Shown here piece after piece: positions 17,473-25,855 of a stretch of DNA of 64,000 bases. The position numbers and the translations under genes were made by a program. The notes under the pieces were generated by a model, which ran no database searches, had not been told where the DNA came from, and saw only the letters and a program-made list of their open reading frames with translations. Within the stretch, counting starts at the first letter, position 1. Every line of letters starts with the position of its first letter. This stretch comes from Enterocloster aldenensis. GTDB taxonomy: Bacteria; Bacillota; Clostridia; Lachnospirales; Lachnospiraceae. The DNA is taken from the NCBI RefSeq assembly GCF_003434055.1, contig NZ_QVEX01000002.1:186470-250469 (forward strand), given 5' to 3'.

Positions 17473-17973
17473 TTGTTTGAAAAAGGAGATTTTATTGTTT
17501 ATGGAACCGTGGGTGTTTGCCAGGTAGATGATATATCAAAGACTGATTTTTCAGATAATGATAAATTATACTATCGTTTAATACCAAAATTCGAAGCTAA
17601 CCGGACAATCTGCATCCCTGTAGACACCACCAAGGTTATGATGCGTTCCATCATGACCAGGCGGGAGGCGCAGACTTTCATACAGTCCTGGCCCAATGTC
17701 AAGTGCAAAGGGTATCGGAATGATAAGGAACGCCCTCTGGTTTACAAGCAGGTCTTCCAATCCGGAAGCTGTACGGAACTGGCCGCCATGATTAAGGAAA
17801 TCCTGCAGATGGAGCAATCCCGCAAAAGCAGGGGAAGCGTTTTGAACATCCGCGAAAAAGATGGTGTGAAAACAGCCCGGAAGCTGCTCTTTGGCGAATT
17901 GGCAGCAGCGCTGGATATCGGACCCGACACGGTGCCCGCTTATATACACAATGTGACCGGCTGTGCCTGTTAA
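17473..17973 (+). CDS. CarD/CdnL-type RNA polymerase-binding regulator
   Basis: 166 residues from TTG 17473, with AGGTGG about 6 bases upstream. The N-terminal CarD_TRCF Tudor-like domain is clear (FEKGDFIVYGTVGVCQVDDI, LYYRLIPKFEANRTICIPVD). The C-terminus is helical (SCTELAAMIKEILQME, TARKLLFGELAAAL), as in CarD-like factors. Such proteins bind the RNA polymerase beta subunit and stabilise open complexes. No recognisable promoter lies in the 110 bases after cspA, so it may partly be read from that promoter. Confidence 0.88.
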   Translation: MFEKGDFIVYGTVGVCQVDDISKTDFSDNDKLYYRLIPKFEANRTICIPVDTTKVMMRSIMTRREAQTFIQSWPNVKCKGYRNDKERPLVYKQVFQSGSCTELAAMIKEILQMEQSRKSRGSVLNIREKDGVKTARKLLFGELAAALDIGPDTVPAYIHNVTGCAC

Positions 17974-17980
17974 GCGCGTT

Positions 17981-18019
17981 CCATGTCCCGGTGCAGCATA
18001 CTGCCAGACCGGGACATGG
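17981..18019 (+). terminator. Hairpin downstream of the CarD-type gene
   Basis: CCATGTCCCGG (17981-17991) and CCGGGACATGG (18009-18019) form a perfect 11-bp stem 8 bases after the stop. There is no T-run, so it may be a weak terminator or a 3'-end stabiliser. Confidence 0.45.
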
Positions 18020-18115
18020 GAAAGGCAGACTATGCGGAAAAGATAAACAGCAAAAACAGTGTCCAAGAGGAATTACCGGATTTATATGAAGCAGATATCG
18101 GCATGGCCGGGGCGT

Positions 18116-18370
18116 TTAAAACACCCCGGCCATTTCCATCCCTGATTGCAGGATGTCCTGAACACTTTCTTCCCATCCGTTTCCCTCATGCTGCTCAGGA
18201 AACTGTAATCTCATGACGCACTCCACCAGCATTGCCAGATTTGTTCCGTATATGACCGAACAGTTTTCCATGGCAGATTTTATTACCGCCGCATTCTTAA
18301 AGGGGGAACCTCCCAGAATATCCGTCAGAAACAGTATGGAGCCGCGGCCCTGATTTTCCTTTTGCGCCAA
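18116..18370 (-). pseudogene. Mannose-family PTS EIIA remnant (C-terminal half)
   Basis: The 84-residue frame reads SILFLTDILGGSPFKNAAVI and VIYGTNLAMLVECVMR, matching the C-terminal half of EIIA-Man/AgaF domains. The N-terminal half with the phosphorylated histidine is not found; upstream the frame continues into unrelated Cys-rich sequence and another frame. No ribosome site precedes the MAQKEN start. It is convergent with an IS110 remnant, so the locus was probably broken by transposition. Confidence 0.65.
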
Positions 18371-18586
18371 ATACCCCGCTCATCCTGATTCCATCTATAC
18401 AGTCAACAGTTACATTTTCATAAGCAGCCTGGCACTTATGGCACCTTCCGCTCACACAGAAGCTGCATCCCCAGCCGCAGCACCAGCAGAAAAGGCTGGG
18501 TGAATGCTCATAACGCGAGGTTGCGGTCACCATATGCAGCGCAGGATAAACCTTCACTAATCCTGATTGGAAAGGAGCGTAATGAC

Positions 18587-18841
18587 ATGGTTAAAATCAA
18601 CTATATGTCCACTTTGTTCATTGGTATTGATGTAAGTTCAAAATCCAACGTTGTTTGCGCCATGGACTTTGATGAGAACCGATACATTTCCTCATCCTTT
18701 AAAAACAATCAGCCTGGCGCTGATGAGCTTGCCGGTATGATTGCCAGCTGTATGGTCCATCACAAAAACCTTAATACATATGATTGCTTCTCCAATAAGG
18801 AACTGGTTTATAATATTATTATCTTATTCGGAACAAAATAA
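18587..18841 (+). pseudogene. IS110 family transposase, N-terminal fragment
   Basis: From ATG 18587 (GGAAAGGAG upstream) the frame reads MVKINYMSTLFIGIDVSSKS, the opening strand of the RuvC-like DEDD catalytic domain of IS110 transposases, with its first Asp. Similarity lasts about 65 residues, then the sequence ends in unrelated residues and a stop at 18841. The remaining roughly 330 residues, including the C-terminal Transposase_20 domain, are absent. Confidence 0.7.
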
Positions 18842-18843
18842 AA

Positions 18844-18894
18844 ACTGCCTGACGGGGGGTGGCCGGCCTTGCCGGCTCCCATACATCAGGCAGT
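18844..18894. repeat. 51-bp inverted repeat after the IS110 remnant
   Basis: ACTGCCTGA and TCAGGCAGT flank an inner GCCGGC-CTT-GCCGGC hairpin. It could be a terminator-type structure or the residual end of a mobile element. Confidence 0.55.
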
Positions 18895-19005
18895 CTCAAT
18901 GTATTGATTATGGATTACTTTTCGTCTATACTAAAGATAGATACAATGTGGCGTCTGCCGGACCCGCGGCAGGTCATGGATTAAACCAGGTCAGGAGGTA
19001 CCGTC

Positions 19006-19266
19006 ATGAAGGATAAACTAAAATCGGTTTTCAATTCCGGGAAAGCAATGTCTGTTGTAAACCTGCTTTTCCTCTTATCCTTGCTGATTCCCAACAGAGG
19101 GATTATTTTCATTGCCTGTACGGCATGGATTGGGTACCTTGTTTATTCCATCAGGAATACCTCATCCATAGTGGTCAAGGCTGCCAACGGGGTATTCATT
19201 GCCCTGGCTGTTCTTATGATTGCAGTCAACCTGTACTTCCTGCTGGAATATCATGGTGCTGGTTGA
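19006..19266 (+). CDS. Small membrane protein of unknown function
   Basis: 86 residues with a basic N-terminus (MKDKLKSVFNSGK) and three hydrophobic stretches (about 16-28, 33-49 and 59-80). TCAGGAGGTACC before the ATG is a strong ribosome site, supporting a real gene. No family recognised. It lies alone between an IS110 remnant and the convergent exporter operon. Confidence 0.65.
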   Translation: MKDKLKSVFNSGKAMSVVNLLFLLSLLIPNRGIIFIACTAWIGYLVYSIRNTSSIVVKAANGVFIALAVLMIAVNLYFLLEYHGAG

Positions 19267-19375
19267 ACCAGGGCGTGTTCCTATGAATCGGTTTCTTTGG
19301 CACAGTATTTATATTCCGGACTCCGGTTCCAAAGGACCGGCAGCTTATTCTACACGAATGGGTTTTTACCAGGTT

Positions 19376-21211
19376 TTACATGTTTCCGGCATATATCTTC
19401 ATGGCAGCCTCTTCTTCAAACTGCCTGGAATACAGTTCATAATAGTATCCCTTTTTATCCAGCAGTTCCAGGTGTGTGCCCTGCTCAATGATTTTCCCGT
19501 CCTTCACAACCAATATAAGGTCTGCCTGGCGGATTGTGGATAAACGGTGTGCAATCACAAAAGACGTATGTCCTTTCAGCAGATGGTCCGTTGCTTCCTG
19601 AATCAGCTTTTCCGTCTGTGTATCAATGGAGGATGTGGCTTCATCCAGGACAAAGATGGCAGGATTGGCTAAAACCGCCCGCGCAAATGAAATCAGCTGC
19701 TTCTCCCCGGTGGACAGCAGTCCTCCGCTTTCGCCCACATCGCTGTCATATCCCTTTTCCATCTTCATGACAACCTTATCCGCAGACACGTTCTCCGCCG
19801 CCGCTTCAATCTCTTCGTCCGTTGCATCCAGACGGCCGTATCTTATGTTCTCCCTCACGGTTCCTGAAAACAGATGGGGATTTTGCAGCACATAGCCGAT
19901 CTGGCTGTGAAGCCACAGCTGGGACCGTTCCCGGTAATCCACGCCGTCAATCAATATCCTTCCCCTGGTGGGTTCAAAGAACCTGCCCACAAGATTCACA
20001 AGGGTGGATTTCCCTGCCCCGGTCTCGCCCACAATGGCAATATTCATGCCCGCGGGCACATGAAGGTTAAAATGCTCCAATACATATTCCTTGCCGTCCG
20101 GATACATGAAGGAAACATCCTCAAACACAATATCCCCCTTGATTTTCTCCCAATTGTCCTTATTGGGCGAAAAGGTGTCCCCGTACTTCAAAAGCACATC
20201 GGGCCGGTCCACCACATGGGGCTTCTGCTCCAGCAGGTCCATCACCCTTTCGATGTTCGCCTGGCAGGAAATCAGGTCTGCCAGCAGCCTGGCCAGCTGC
20301 TGAATCGGTTCAAATATGACAAGGGCATAGGAGATGAACACAGACAATGTGCCGAGTTTTATGAGATTTTCCTGCACCATATAGCCGCCCTTTGCCAAGA
20401 CCACCGCCGAGGCCACTGAGCTAAAAAACAGGATGGCCGGGATATAGACCGCATTCAGCTTCGCTGAACGGACGGCCGCCAGGTGCATATCCGATGTCTT
20501 TTCAAAGAAGCGTTTCTCATTGTCCCGTTCAATGACCATGCTCTTTGACGTCTTGACCCCGGTAATCCCTTCATTGTAGGCGCTTGTGATCTGGGAATTA
20601 ATCCTCCTTACCTTCCGGTTCCACTTAAGGATCCGGTTCTGGAAATACACGGTCAGCAGGGCAATGCAGGGAACAATCATAGTGATGATAAGGGCCAGCC
20701 GCGCATTCAGGATGAACATGATGATGAACACGCTGATGACATAAATAAAGGCCCAGAACATATCCACCAGTCCCCACGCTATCATTCCGGCAATCCTTAA
20801 GGTGTCGCTCATCACCCTGGCATGGATATATCCCACAGGGGTGGTATTGTAATAGGAAAATGATAAGGTCTGCAGATGTTGGAACTGCGCCCTTTTTAAA
20901 TCTTTTCCCACATTCATCTCAATGGAGGTGGCCGCATGGACCGACAGATAGACGCAGACGGTCTGGGATGCAATGACCAGAATGTATACCAGGGCAAATA
21001 CCCCAAGCCCGTCTAAACGGTCCGGTATGATAAACGTGTCAATGGCATAGCTTTGGAACAGCGGTACCAGGATATCCACGCCTGCCAGCAGGATATTAAG
21101 TCCCAGGGTGATTGCAAAAAATTTTTTATATGGTTTAAAAAACGGAAACAGTTTCATCCATATCCTGAAGCTGAAAGGATTGTTATATTCCTGTTCTTCG
21201 TATGCTGCCAT
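19376..21211 (-). CDS. ABC exporter half-transporter, subunit 2 of a heterodimer
   Basis: 611 residues: six-helix type I exporter membrane domain (about 20-320) then one ATPase domain. Walker A is GETGAGKST and Walker B is IFVLDEATSSID with the catalytic Glu present. The signature is LLSTGEKQ rather than LSGGQ, and the H-loop is IAHRLST. A consensus Walker B with an altered signature is the pattern of the second subunit in LmrCD, BmrCD and TM287/288. It follows its partner by 3 bases and they must act together. Substrates (drugs, lipids or peptides) cannot be inferred. Confidence 0.9.
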   Translation of the reverse strand: MAAYEEQEYNNPFSFRIWMKLFPFFKPYKKFFAITLGLNILLAGVDILVPLFQSYAIDTFIIPDRLDGLGVFALVYILVIASQTVCVYLSVHAATSIEMNVGKDLKRAQFQHLQTLSFSYYNTTPVGYIHARVMSDTLRIAGMIAWGLVDMFWAFIYVISVFIIMFILNARLALIITMIVPCIALLTVYFQNRILKWNRKVRRINSQITSAYNEGITGVKTSKSMVIERDNEKRFFEKTSDMHLAAVRSAKLNAVYIPAILFFSSVASAVVLAKGGYMVQENLIKLGTLSVFISYALVIFEPIQQLARLLADLISCQANIERVMDLLEQKPHVVDRPDVLLKYGDTFSPNKDNWEKIKGDIVFEDVSFMYPDGKEYVLEHFNLHVPAGMNIAIVGETGAGKSTLVNLVGRFFEPTRGRILIDGVDYRERSQLWLHSQIGYVLQNPHLFSGTVRENIRYGRLDATDEEIEAAAENVSADKVVMKMEKGYDSDVGESGGLLSTGEKQLISFARAVLANPAIFVLDEATSSIDTQTEKLIQEATDHLLKGHTSFVIAHRLSTIRQADLILVVKDGKIIEQGTHLELLDKKGYYYELYSRQFEEEAAMKIYAGNM

Positions 21212-21214
21212 CTG

Positions 21215-23065
21215 TCATCCCTCCATCTTCTCTCTGTCGTCGCGGCTCATCTGTATTTCATAAATCCTGCGGTAAATCCCATTTCGCTGTATCAGCTCTT
21301 CATGGGTCCCGCATTCTTCTATCCTGCCCTGGCTGAGCACCATGATTTCATCCGCACCCATCAGGGATGTGACCCTGTGGGATATGAGGATGACCGTTGC
21401 CTCCCTCATATGTTCCTTCAGCGCGCGGCGGATCTCATAATCCGTCTGGGAATCCACAGCTGATAACGAGTCATCGAATATCATGATGGGTGTTCTGCGA
21501 AGCAGCATCCTTGCAATGGCAATCCGCTGCTTCTGCCCTCCGGACAAAGTGACCCCGCGCTCCCCCACAAGGGTCTCATATCCGTCCGGGAATCCCATGA
21601 TGGCTTCGTCAACACACGCAATCCGCGCAGCATGGCGGATTTCCTCCATGGTTGCATCCGGTACCGAAGCCGCTATGTTTTCACGGATTGACCTGGAGTA
21701 AAGAAATGGCTCCTGCAGCACCATCCCGATGTTTCTCCTAAGTTCTTCAATGGGGATATCCTGTATTTTCCTGCTGCCGATATAAATACAGCCCCCTTTA
21801 TCCTCCAGCTCATACAGCCTTGAAAGGAGCTGGATGATGGTAGACTTCCCGCTTCCCGTTCCGCCTAACACCCCAAAGGTCCTGCCCTGGGGCACTGTAA
21901 ATGAAATATCCCGCAGCACTTCCTTGCCTTCCTCATATCCAAACGTCACATGCTGAAAGGAAATATCATACCTGCCGCCGGACATCCCGGCTTCCTTCCC
22001 ATCGGCTTCCTTCCCATCGGCTTCTTCCCCATAGGCTTCTTCCCCATAGGCTTCTTCCCGGGAACGGATGATATAGTCCACGCGCTCAAAAGAAACGCCT
22101 GCTTTACTCATATCCGAAAGGATACGACCCAGGCCGCGGATGGGCCATACAAGGGTGGAATTGTATGCTGCAAATGCAATAAACTCACCTACTGAGATAG
22201 CGCCGTTTACTGCTTGTGCCACCCCGAAAATAATCACCGCAACCACCTGAAGCCCCGTTATCAGGTCGCCAATCCCCCAATACAGCCCAGACAAGGTGCC
22301 CAGCCGGATCCACAGGCTGGCAAAGGCCTTATTCTTCTCATCAAACCGCTCCATCTCAAATTGTTCCCGGCCAAATGCCCGGACCACCCGCACCCCTGTG
22401 GCATTTTCCTGCACAACGGTGGAAAGTTCCCCCTCTGCCTCATCCGCGATGGTAAACCGCTTTGCTATCAGTTTATAAAACACGGTGGAATAAACGATTA
22501 CCACCGGTACGAACAGCAGGACCACGCAGGAAAGCTTCACATTCATGGAAAACATCATGGCAAAGGACGTAATCACAAGAAACACGGTGCGGAACACCTC
22601 CAAAAGCTGTGTCACCACAAAGCCGCGGATTACTTCCACATCAGAGGTGCACCGTTGGATGATATCCCCTGTCTGGTTCCTGTCATGCCACTTCATCGGC
22701 AGCTTCTGTACGTGGATAAATAGCGTATCCCTTAAGTTCTTCGCAAAATTCTCACCTGCTTTGGCCGTGTTGGTACGGCTTATGTAGGTGAATATCCCTG
22801 AAGCCACCGCCACGGCCACAATCATCCATGCCAGTTCCCAGAGGTTGCCTGACAGACGTCCTCCCCCGTTCCCGCCCAGTACCTCATCAATGCTGAACCG
22901 GAAGATCTGAGGTGTCAGTGCATTTAACACAGTGGATATCAGCGATGCAGCCACCGCTGCCCCGAAATAAACCTTGGACCCCTGAAGGAACCTGAATATT
23001 AATTGGATTTTCCTATATCTGGACTTCGTATTTTTCTTCATATTGTTTCCATACCCTTTTCCCAT
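21215..23065 (-). CDS. ABC exporter half-transporter, subunit 1 of a heterodimer
   Basis: 616 residues: six-helix membrane domain, an unusual Glu/Tyr/Asp/Gly-rich linker (about 333-358), then the ATPase domain. Walker A is LGGTGSGKST, the signature TLSGGQKQ is canonical, but Walker B ends IMIFDDSLSAVD, with Asp in place of the catalytic Glu. This is the degenerate-site subunit of LmrC/TM287 type. ATG 23065 is nearest the leader hairpin; MKKNTKSRYRK from 23041, with GGAAAC upstream, is an equally plausible start. The linker is encoded by five 15-bp repeats. Confidence 0.9.
   Translation of the reverse strand: MGKGYGNNMKKNTKSRYRKIQLIFRFLQGSKVYFGAAVAASLISTVLNALTPQIFRFSIDEVLGGNGGGRLSGNLWELAWMIVAVAVASGIFTYISRTNTAKAGENFAKNLRDTLFIHVQKLPMKWHDRNQTGDIIQRCTSDVEVIRGFVVTQLLEVFRTVFLVITSFAMMFSMNVKLSCVVLLFVPVVIVYSTVFYKLIAKRFTIADEAEGELSTVVQENATGVRVVRAFGREQFEMERFDEKNKAFASLWIRLGTLSGLYWGIGDLITGLQVVAVIIFGVAQAVNGAISVGEFIAFAAYNSTLVWPIRGLGRILSDMSKAGVSFERVDYIIRSREEAYGEEAYGEEADGKEADGKEAGMSGGRYDISFQHVTFGYEEGKEVLRDISFTVPQGRTFGVLGGTGSGKSTIIQLLSRLYELEDKGGCIYIGSRKIQDIPIEELRRNIGMVLQEPFLYSRSIRENIAASVPDATMEEIRHAARIACVDEAIMGFPDGYETLVGERGVTLSGGQKQRIAIARMLLRRTPIMIFDDSLSAVDSQTDYEIRRALKEHMREATVILISHRVTSLMGADEIMVLSQGRIEECGTHEELIQRNGIYRRIYEIQMSRDDREKMEG
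21988..22062. repeat. 15-bp coding minisatellite, five copies
   Basis: Five tandem 15-base units (CGGCTTCCTTCCCAT and AGGCTTCTTCCCCAT variants) encode EEAYG/EEADGK-type pentapeptides in the linker between membrane and ATPase domains of the exporter. Unit length is a multiple of three, so copy number can change without frameshift. Confidence 0.85.
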
Positions 23066-23068
23066 ACG

Positions 23069-23170
23069 AAAAAAGAGACGATTGCTCGCCCCTTTTTTAG
23101 GCTTTTCCTTAATGGCGATGACTCACCAATCTGTTACATGTAGTATACATGATGCGCCATTCAAAATCAA
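23069..23170 (-). promoter_or_regulatory. Exporter promoter and leader with terminator-type attenuator
   Basis: On the minus strand TTGATT (23165-23170), a 17-base spacer and TATACT (23142-23147) form a promoter. About 40 bases downstream a hairpin (AGGGGCGA / TCGTCTCT, 23069-23098) ends in TTTTTT, only 3 bases before the first ATG. The arrangement suggests that most transcripts stop before the exporter genes unless the hairpin is prevented from forming. Confidence 0.65.
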
Positions 23171-23204
23171 TAGCTTTTGCAGCCTTAATGCCTGCCCTTA
23201 ATGC

Positions 23205-24497
23205 CTACATGACAGGATATAAAACAAATCCTAATAAATCCGCCACAATCAGACACAGCAGGGAACATATGACGGTAGAAACAAAAATAAACTTATAGCT
23301 ATCCTTTGCAGTAAACCCGCAGGTATCCATTATGGTAATAAGCATTCCGTTGTGGGGGAGACAGCTGAATCCCGCAGTGGCAATGGCTGCAATACGGTGC
23401 ATGATTTCAGGCTGGATCCCCATGGCCAGGTAAGGGCCGGATAATAAACCCATGGCAACATCGGCCCCGCCTCCCCCATTACCTGTCAGGCTTCCTGCAA
23501 ATGCCGATGCCACGCTTAAGGAAACCATGGGGTTTAAGGGAAGGGCCGCGATGGCGTCCAATATGACCTTGGCCCCTGAACAGGCAAGGACCGCGCCGCC
23601 GAAGCCCACTGATACGGCCGTGGTGACCATGGCGGACCCAACCTTTTTAATCCCTTCATTCACTGTTCCTAATTTATCCGGAAGGTTTTTGCGGCCGATT
23701 GCCATGGCCAGGACAGTCCCTGCAAGCACTGCATAGGAAAGGTCCATTCCGAATCCATTGATCAGGACAATAATGAGCAGCATTGGAAGGGCGGATAACC
23801 ACGGCCTGACACCCGCTTCCGCCTGGAAGCGTTCAATCCGCTCCTGAATGTTTTTATCCGCATCAAAATGTCCGCCTTTTGCCCTTACCCTTGCAAATAC
23901 GGACCAGAAGTACAGGAACAGGAAACCCATTGCCACAATGGAACAGGCCATTCCCACAACCGGGGCCGCCATTGGCGATGTGCCCAGATACGTGACCGGG
24001 ATGATATTATTGAGCTGGGCCCCGCCCGGCAGCATGGAAAGCGGGAATGTACAGGAACTGCTCATGATACATGCAGGAATCAGTTTTCTGGGCAGGTCTG
24101 CCTTTTGGAAGGTTGCCAGAAAAATAGGGTATACGGTAAAGACGATGACGAATACGCTGACCCCTCCATAGGAAAGCAGCGCCGTTGCCAGCATGGCTCC
24201 ATAAACAGCATTGCGTTCCCCAAACGCCTTTCCCACCATTTTGGAAAATGACGCTGCCAAAAGCGTTTCCTCCATCACCCTGCCAAACAATGCATTTGTG
24301 ACAAATACCATAAAATACTTGGCAATGAAGCCCGACATGGAAACCGCATAATGGTCCACCATGAGATTTGTAAACGATATCCCATTGGTAAATGCCAGTA
24401 CCAGGACGCAGACCATGGTAGCAGGTATCAGGCTGACCCGCCTGTATATCAAAATAATCAATAATAAAATCGCTATAATCACTCCGGCTAAATTCAC
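23205..24497 (-). CDS. GntP/CitM-type transporter of organic or sugar acids
   Basis: 430 residues from GTG 24497, chosen because AAGGAG lies 8 bases upstream; the frame extends into the previous gene without a site. About twelve membrane segments. SYGGVSVFVIVFTVYPIF, the Ala/Gly-rich NGGGGADVAMG and FSCLPHNGMLITIMDTCG are hallmarks of the GntP family, proton symporters for gluconate and related acids. It is the last gene of the operon with the LarA-like and enolase-family enzymes, which points to an aldonate or hydroxy acid as substrate. Confidence 0.82.
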   Translation of the reverse strand: MNLAGVIIAILLLIILIYRRVSLIPATMVCVLVLAFTNGISFTNLMVDHYAVSMSGFIAKYFMVFVTNALFGRVMEETLLAASFSKMVGKAFGERNAVYGAMLATALLSYGGVSVFVIVFTVYPIFLATFQKADLPRKLIPACIMSSSCTFPLSMLPGGAQLNNIIPVTYLGTSPMAAPVVGMACSIVAMGFLFLYFWSVFARVRAKGGHFDADKNIQERIERFQAEAGVRPWLSALPMLLIIVLINGFGMDLSYAVLAGTVLAMAIGRKNLPDKLGTVNEGIKKVGSAMVTTAVSVGFGGAVLACSGAKVILDAIAALPLNPMVSLSVASAFAGSLTGNGGGGADVAMGLLSGPYLAMGIQPEIMHRIAAIATAGFSCLPHNGMLITIMDTCGFTAKDSYKFIFVSTVICSLLCLIVADLLGFVLYPVM

Positions 24498-24528
24498 TGT
24501 AACAACTCCTTCTGGGTGAACGGCAGCA

Positions 24529-25824
24529 TCATGGCGTTTCACCTAATCCAATCAGATTTCCATGACAGTCAAATTCCATATCCCGTGGCTCTGATTCAAT
24601 TATCAGGCCCTTATTTTCCTTTGCCTCCTCATAGAATGCCTCGGATAACCATATCCGCCTGATATTCAGGGAGTTAGGTATCCTTACCAGCCTCCAGTTA
24701 TGGGAATCTGCATTGGTCACGGTCTTCAGGCATACCTGGATTGCCTCCCTGTCGTTTTCCATGACAACAGGGATTCTTGCGTTTTCTATCATCTTGGTAG
24801 TAATAAGGTTCGGATATGTCTGGCCGAAACTCATTTTTTCAAAAAAGCGGCGTGTGGTTGCATGGGCCATTCCAATCCCGACCCCGCTATGGCAGCTTTC
24901 ATCGCTCAGGTCCAGGACCGCTACGCGCTGGCTCCTGATTCCGCCCGATGCGTACGGGGTAAGGAAGGTGCCTGTTATGTTAGGATCCATACCGCTTCCG
25001 CTGAAATTCTTGCCAATCCGGTCAACAATCAGGACATCGCACTCCGGCACCTGTATCCTCGGTATCAGCGCCTTGGCCCTGTTTAACAGTTCAGGCTCTT
25101 TATCAGCAATCTCACTGCTGCCCAGCACTGCGATTTCCGCTGTTTCATCATATGCATTCTCGATAACGGCAACTGCAAAAAGGATATTTGAATTCCGGAT
25201 GACAGCCTTGCCAAAGGCAGGAACATTCTCCGCCATACGTCCGTAACCCTCATCATGGCACACGCTTGCCCCAATCTGTTTTCCCAGTCCAATGGCCATC
25301 ATTTTCATGATGCCGCTCTCATAAGGCCCCCTGAAATTGGTATGCGGCTTAACCCGGCAGCATACAATGATACCGTCTGCCCCAGCCGCATTCTTGTCAA
25401 TCAGTACGTCCCTTCCATCCTCAGTACATCCTATTTTCACAACATCCATGCCGGATTGGATGGGGCAGCCCACTGTCTCCTCGGTAATCCCAAGGGCACG
25501 CAGTATGGCGCGCTGCCCCTCACCCGTGGCGCCTCCGTGGCTGCCCATGGCCGCCACAATAAACGGATTGGCGCCTTTGCTTCTTACAAATGCAACAATG
25601 GATTTCGTTAGGATTACAATATTTTTTATCTGCCGGCTGCCGCATGTGATTGCAATATCCATACCCGGCTGAATGCGGGACGCAAATCTGTCCTGCCGAA
25701 GCATGCCTTCTATTAATTCCGGTATCTCCTGCGGTTCAATATGACGGTCGTCAAATACCTGCTGTACCTTAAACATTTTGGGAACCTTCACATCCTGAAC
25801 CAGATTTGATATTACATTTCCCAT
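24529..25824 (-). CDS. LarA-like (DUF2088) nickel-pincer racemase/epimerase family protein
   Basis: 431 residues. PFIVAAMGSHGGATGEGQ is the family hallmark. A Lys in SGIMKMMAIG lies 16 residues before a His in ASVCHDEG, the same spacing as the cofactor Lys and nickel His of lactate racemase LarA. KPHTNF and DRIGKNFSGSGMDPN are also LarA-like segments. LarA homologues racemise or epimerise 2-hydroxy acids, including aldonates, using nickel-pincer nucleotide. The cofactor-making LarB/C/E genes are not in the window. It lies 31 bases after the enolase-family gene and before GntP. C-2 epimerisation of the imported sugar acid is the likely role (inference). Confidence 0.78.
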   Translation of the reverse strand: MGNVISNLVQDVKVPKMFKVQQVFDDRHIEPQEIPELIEGMLRQDRFASRIQPGMDIAITCGSRQIKNIVILTKSIVAFVRSKGANPFIVAAMGSHGGATGEGQRAILRALGITEETVGCPIQSGMDVVKIGCTEDGRDVLIDKNAAGADGIIVCCRVKPHTNFRGPYESGIMKMMAIGLGKQIGASVCHDEGYGRMAENVPAFGKAVIRNSNILFAVAVIENAYDETAEIAVLGSSEIADKEPELLNRAKALIPRIQVPECDVLIVDRIGKNFSGSGMDPNITGTFLTPYASGGIRSQRVAVLDLSDESCHSGVGIGMAHATTRRFFEKMSFGQTYPNLITTKMIENARIPVVMENDREAIQVCLKTVTNADSHNWRLVRIPNSLNIRRIWLSEAFYEEAKENKGLIIESEPRDMEFDCHGNLIGLGETP

Positions 25825-25855
25825 AACCCACCTCCCGGCTGTGTTTTAGCAAAAC

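Noticed and set aside
21988..22062. CRISPR or regulatory repeat
   Set aside because: Units are contiguous, 15 bp, inside a coding frame and translate to a repeated pentapeptide.
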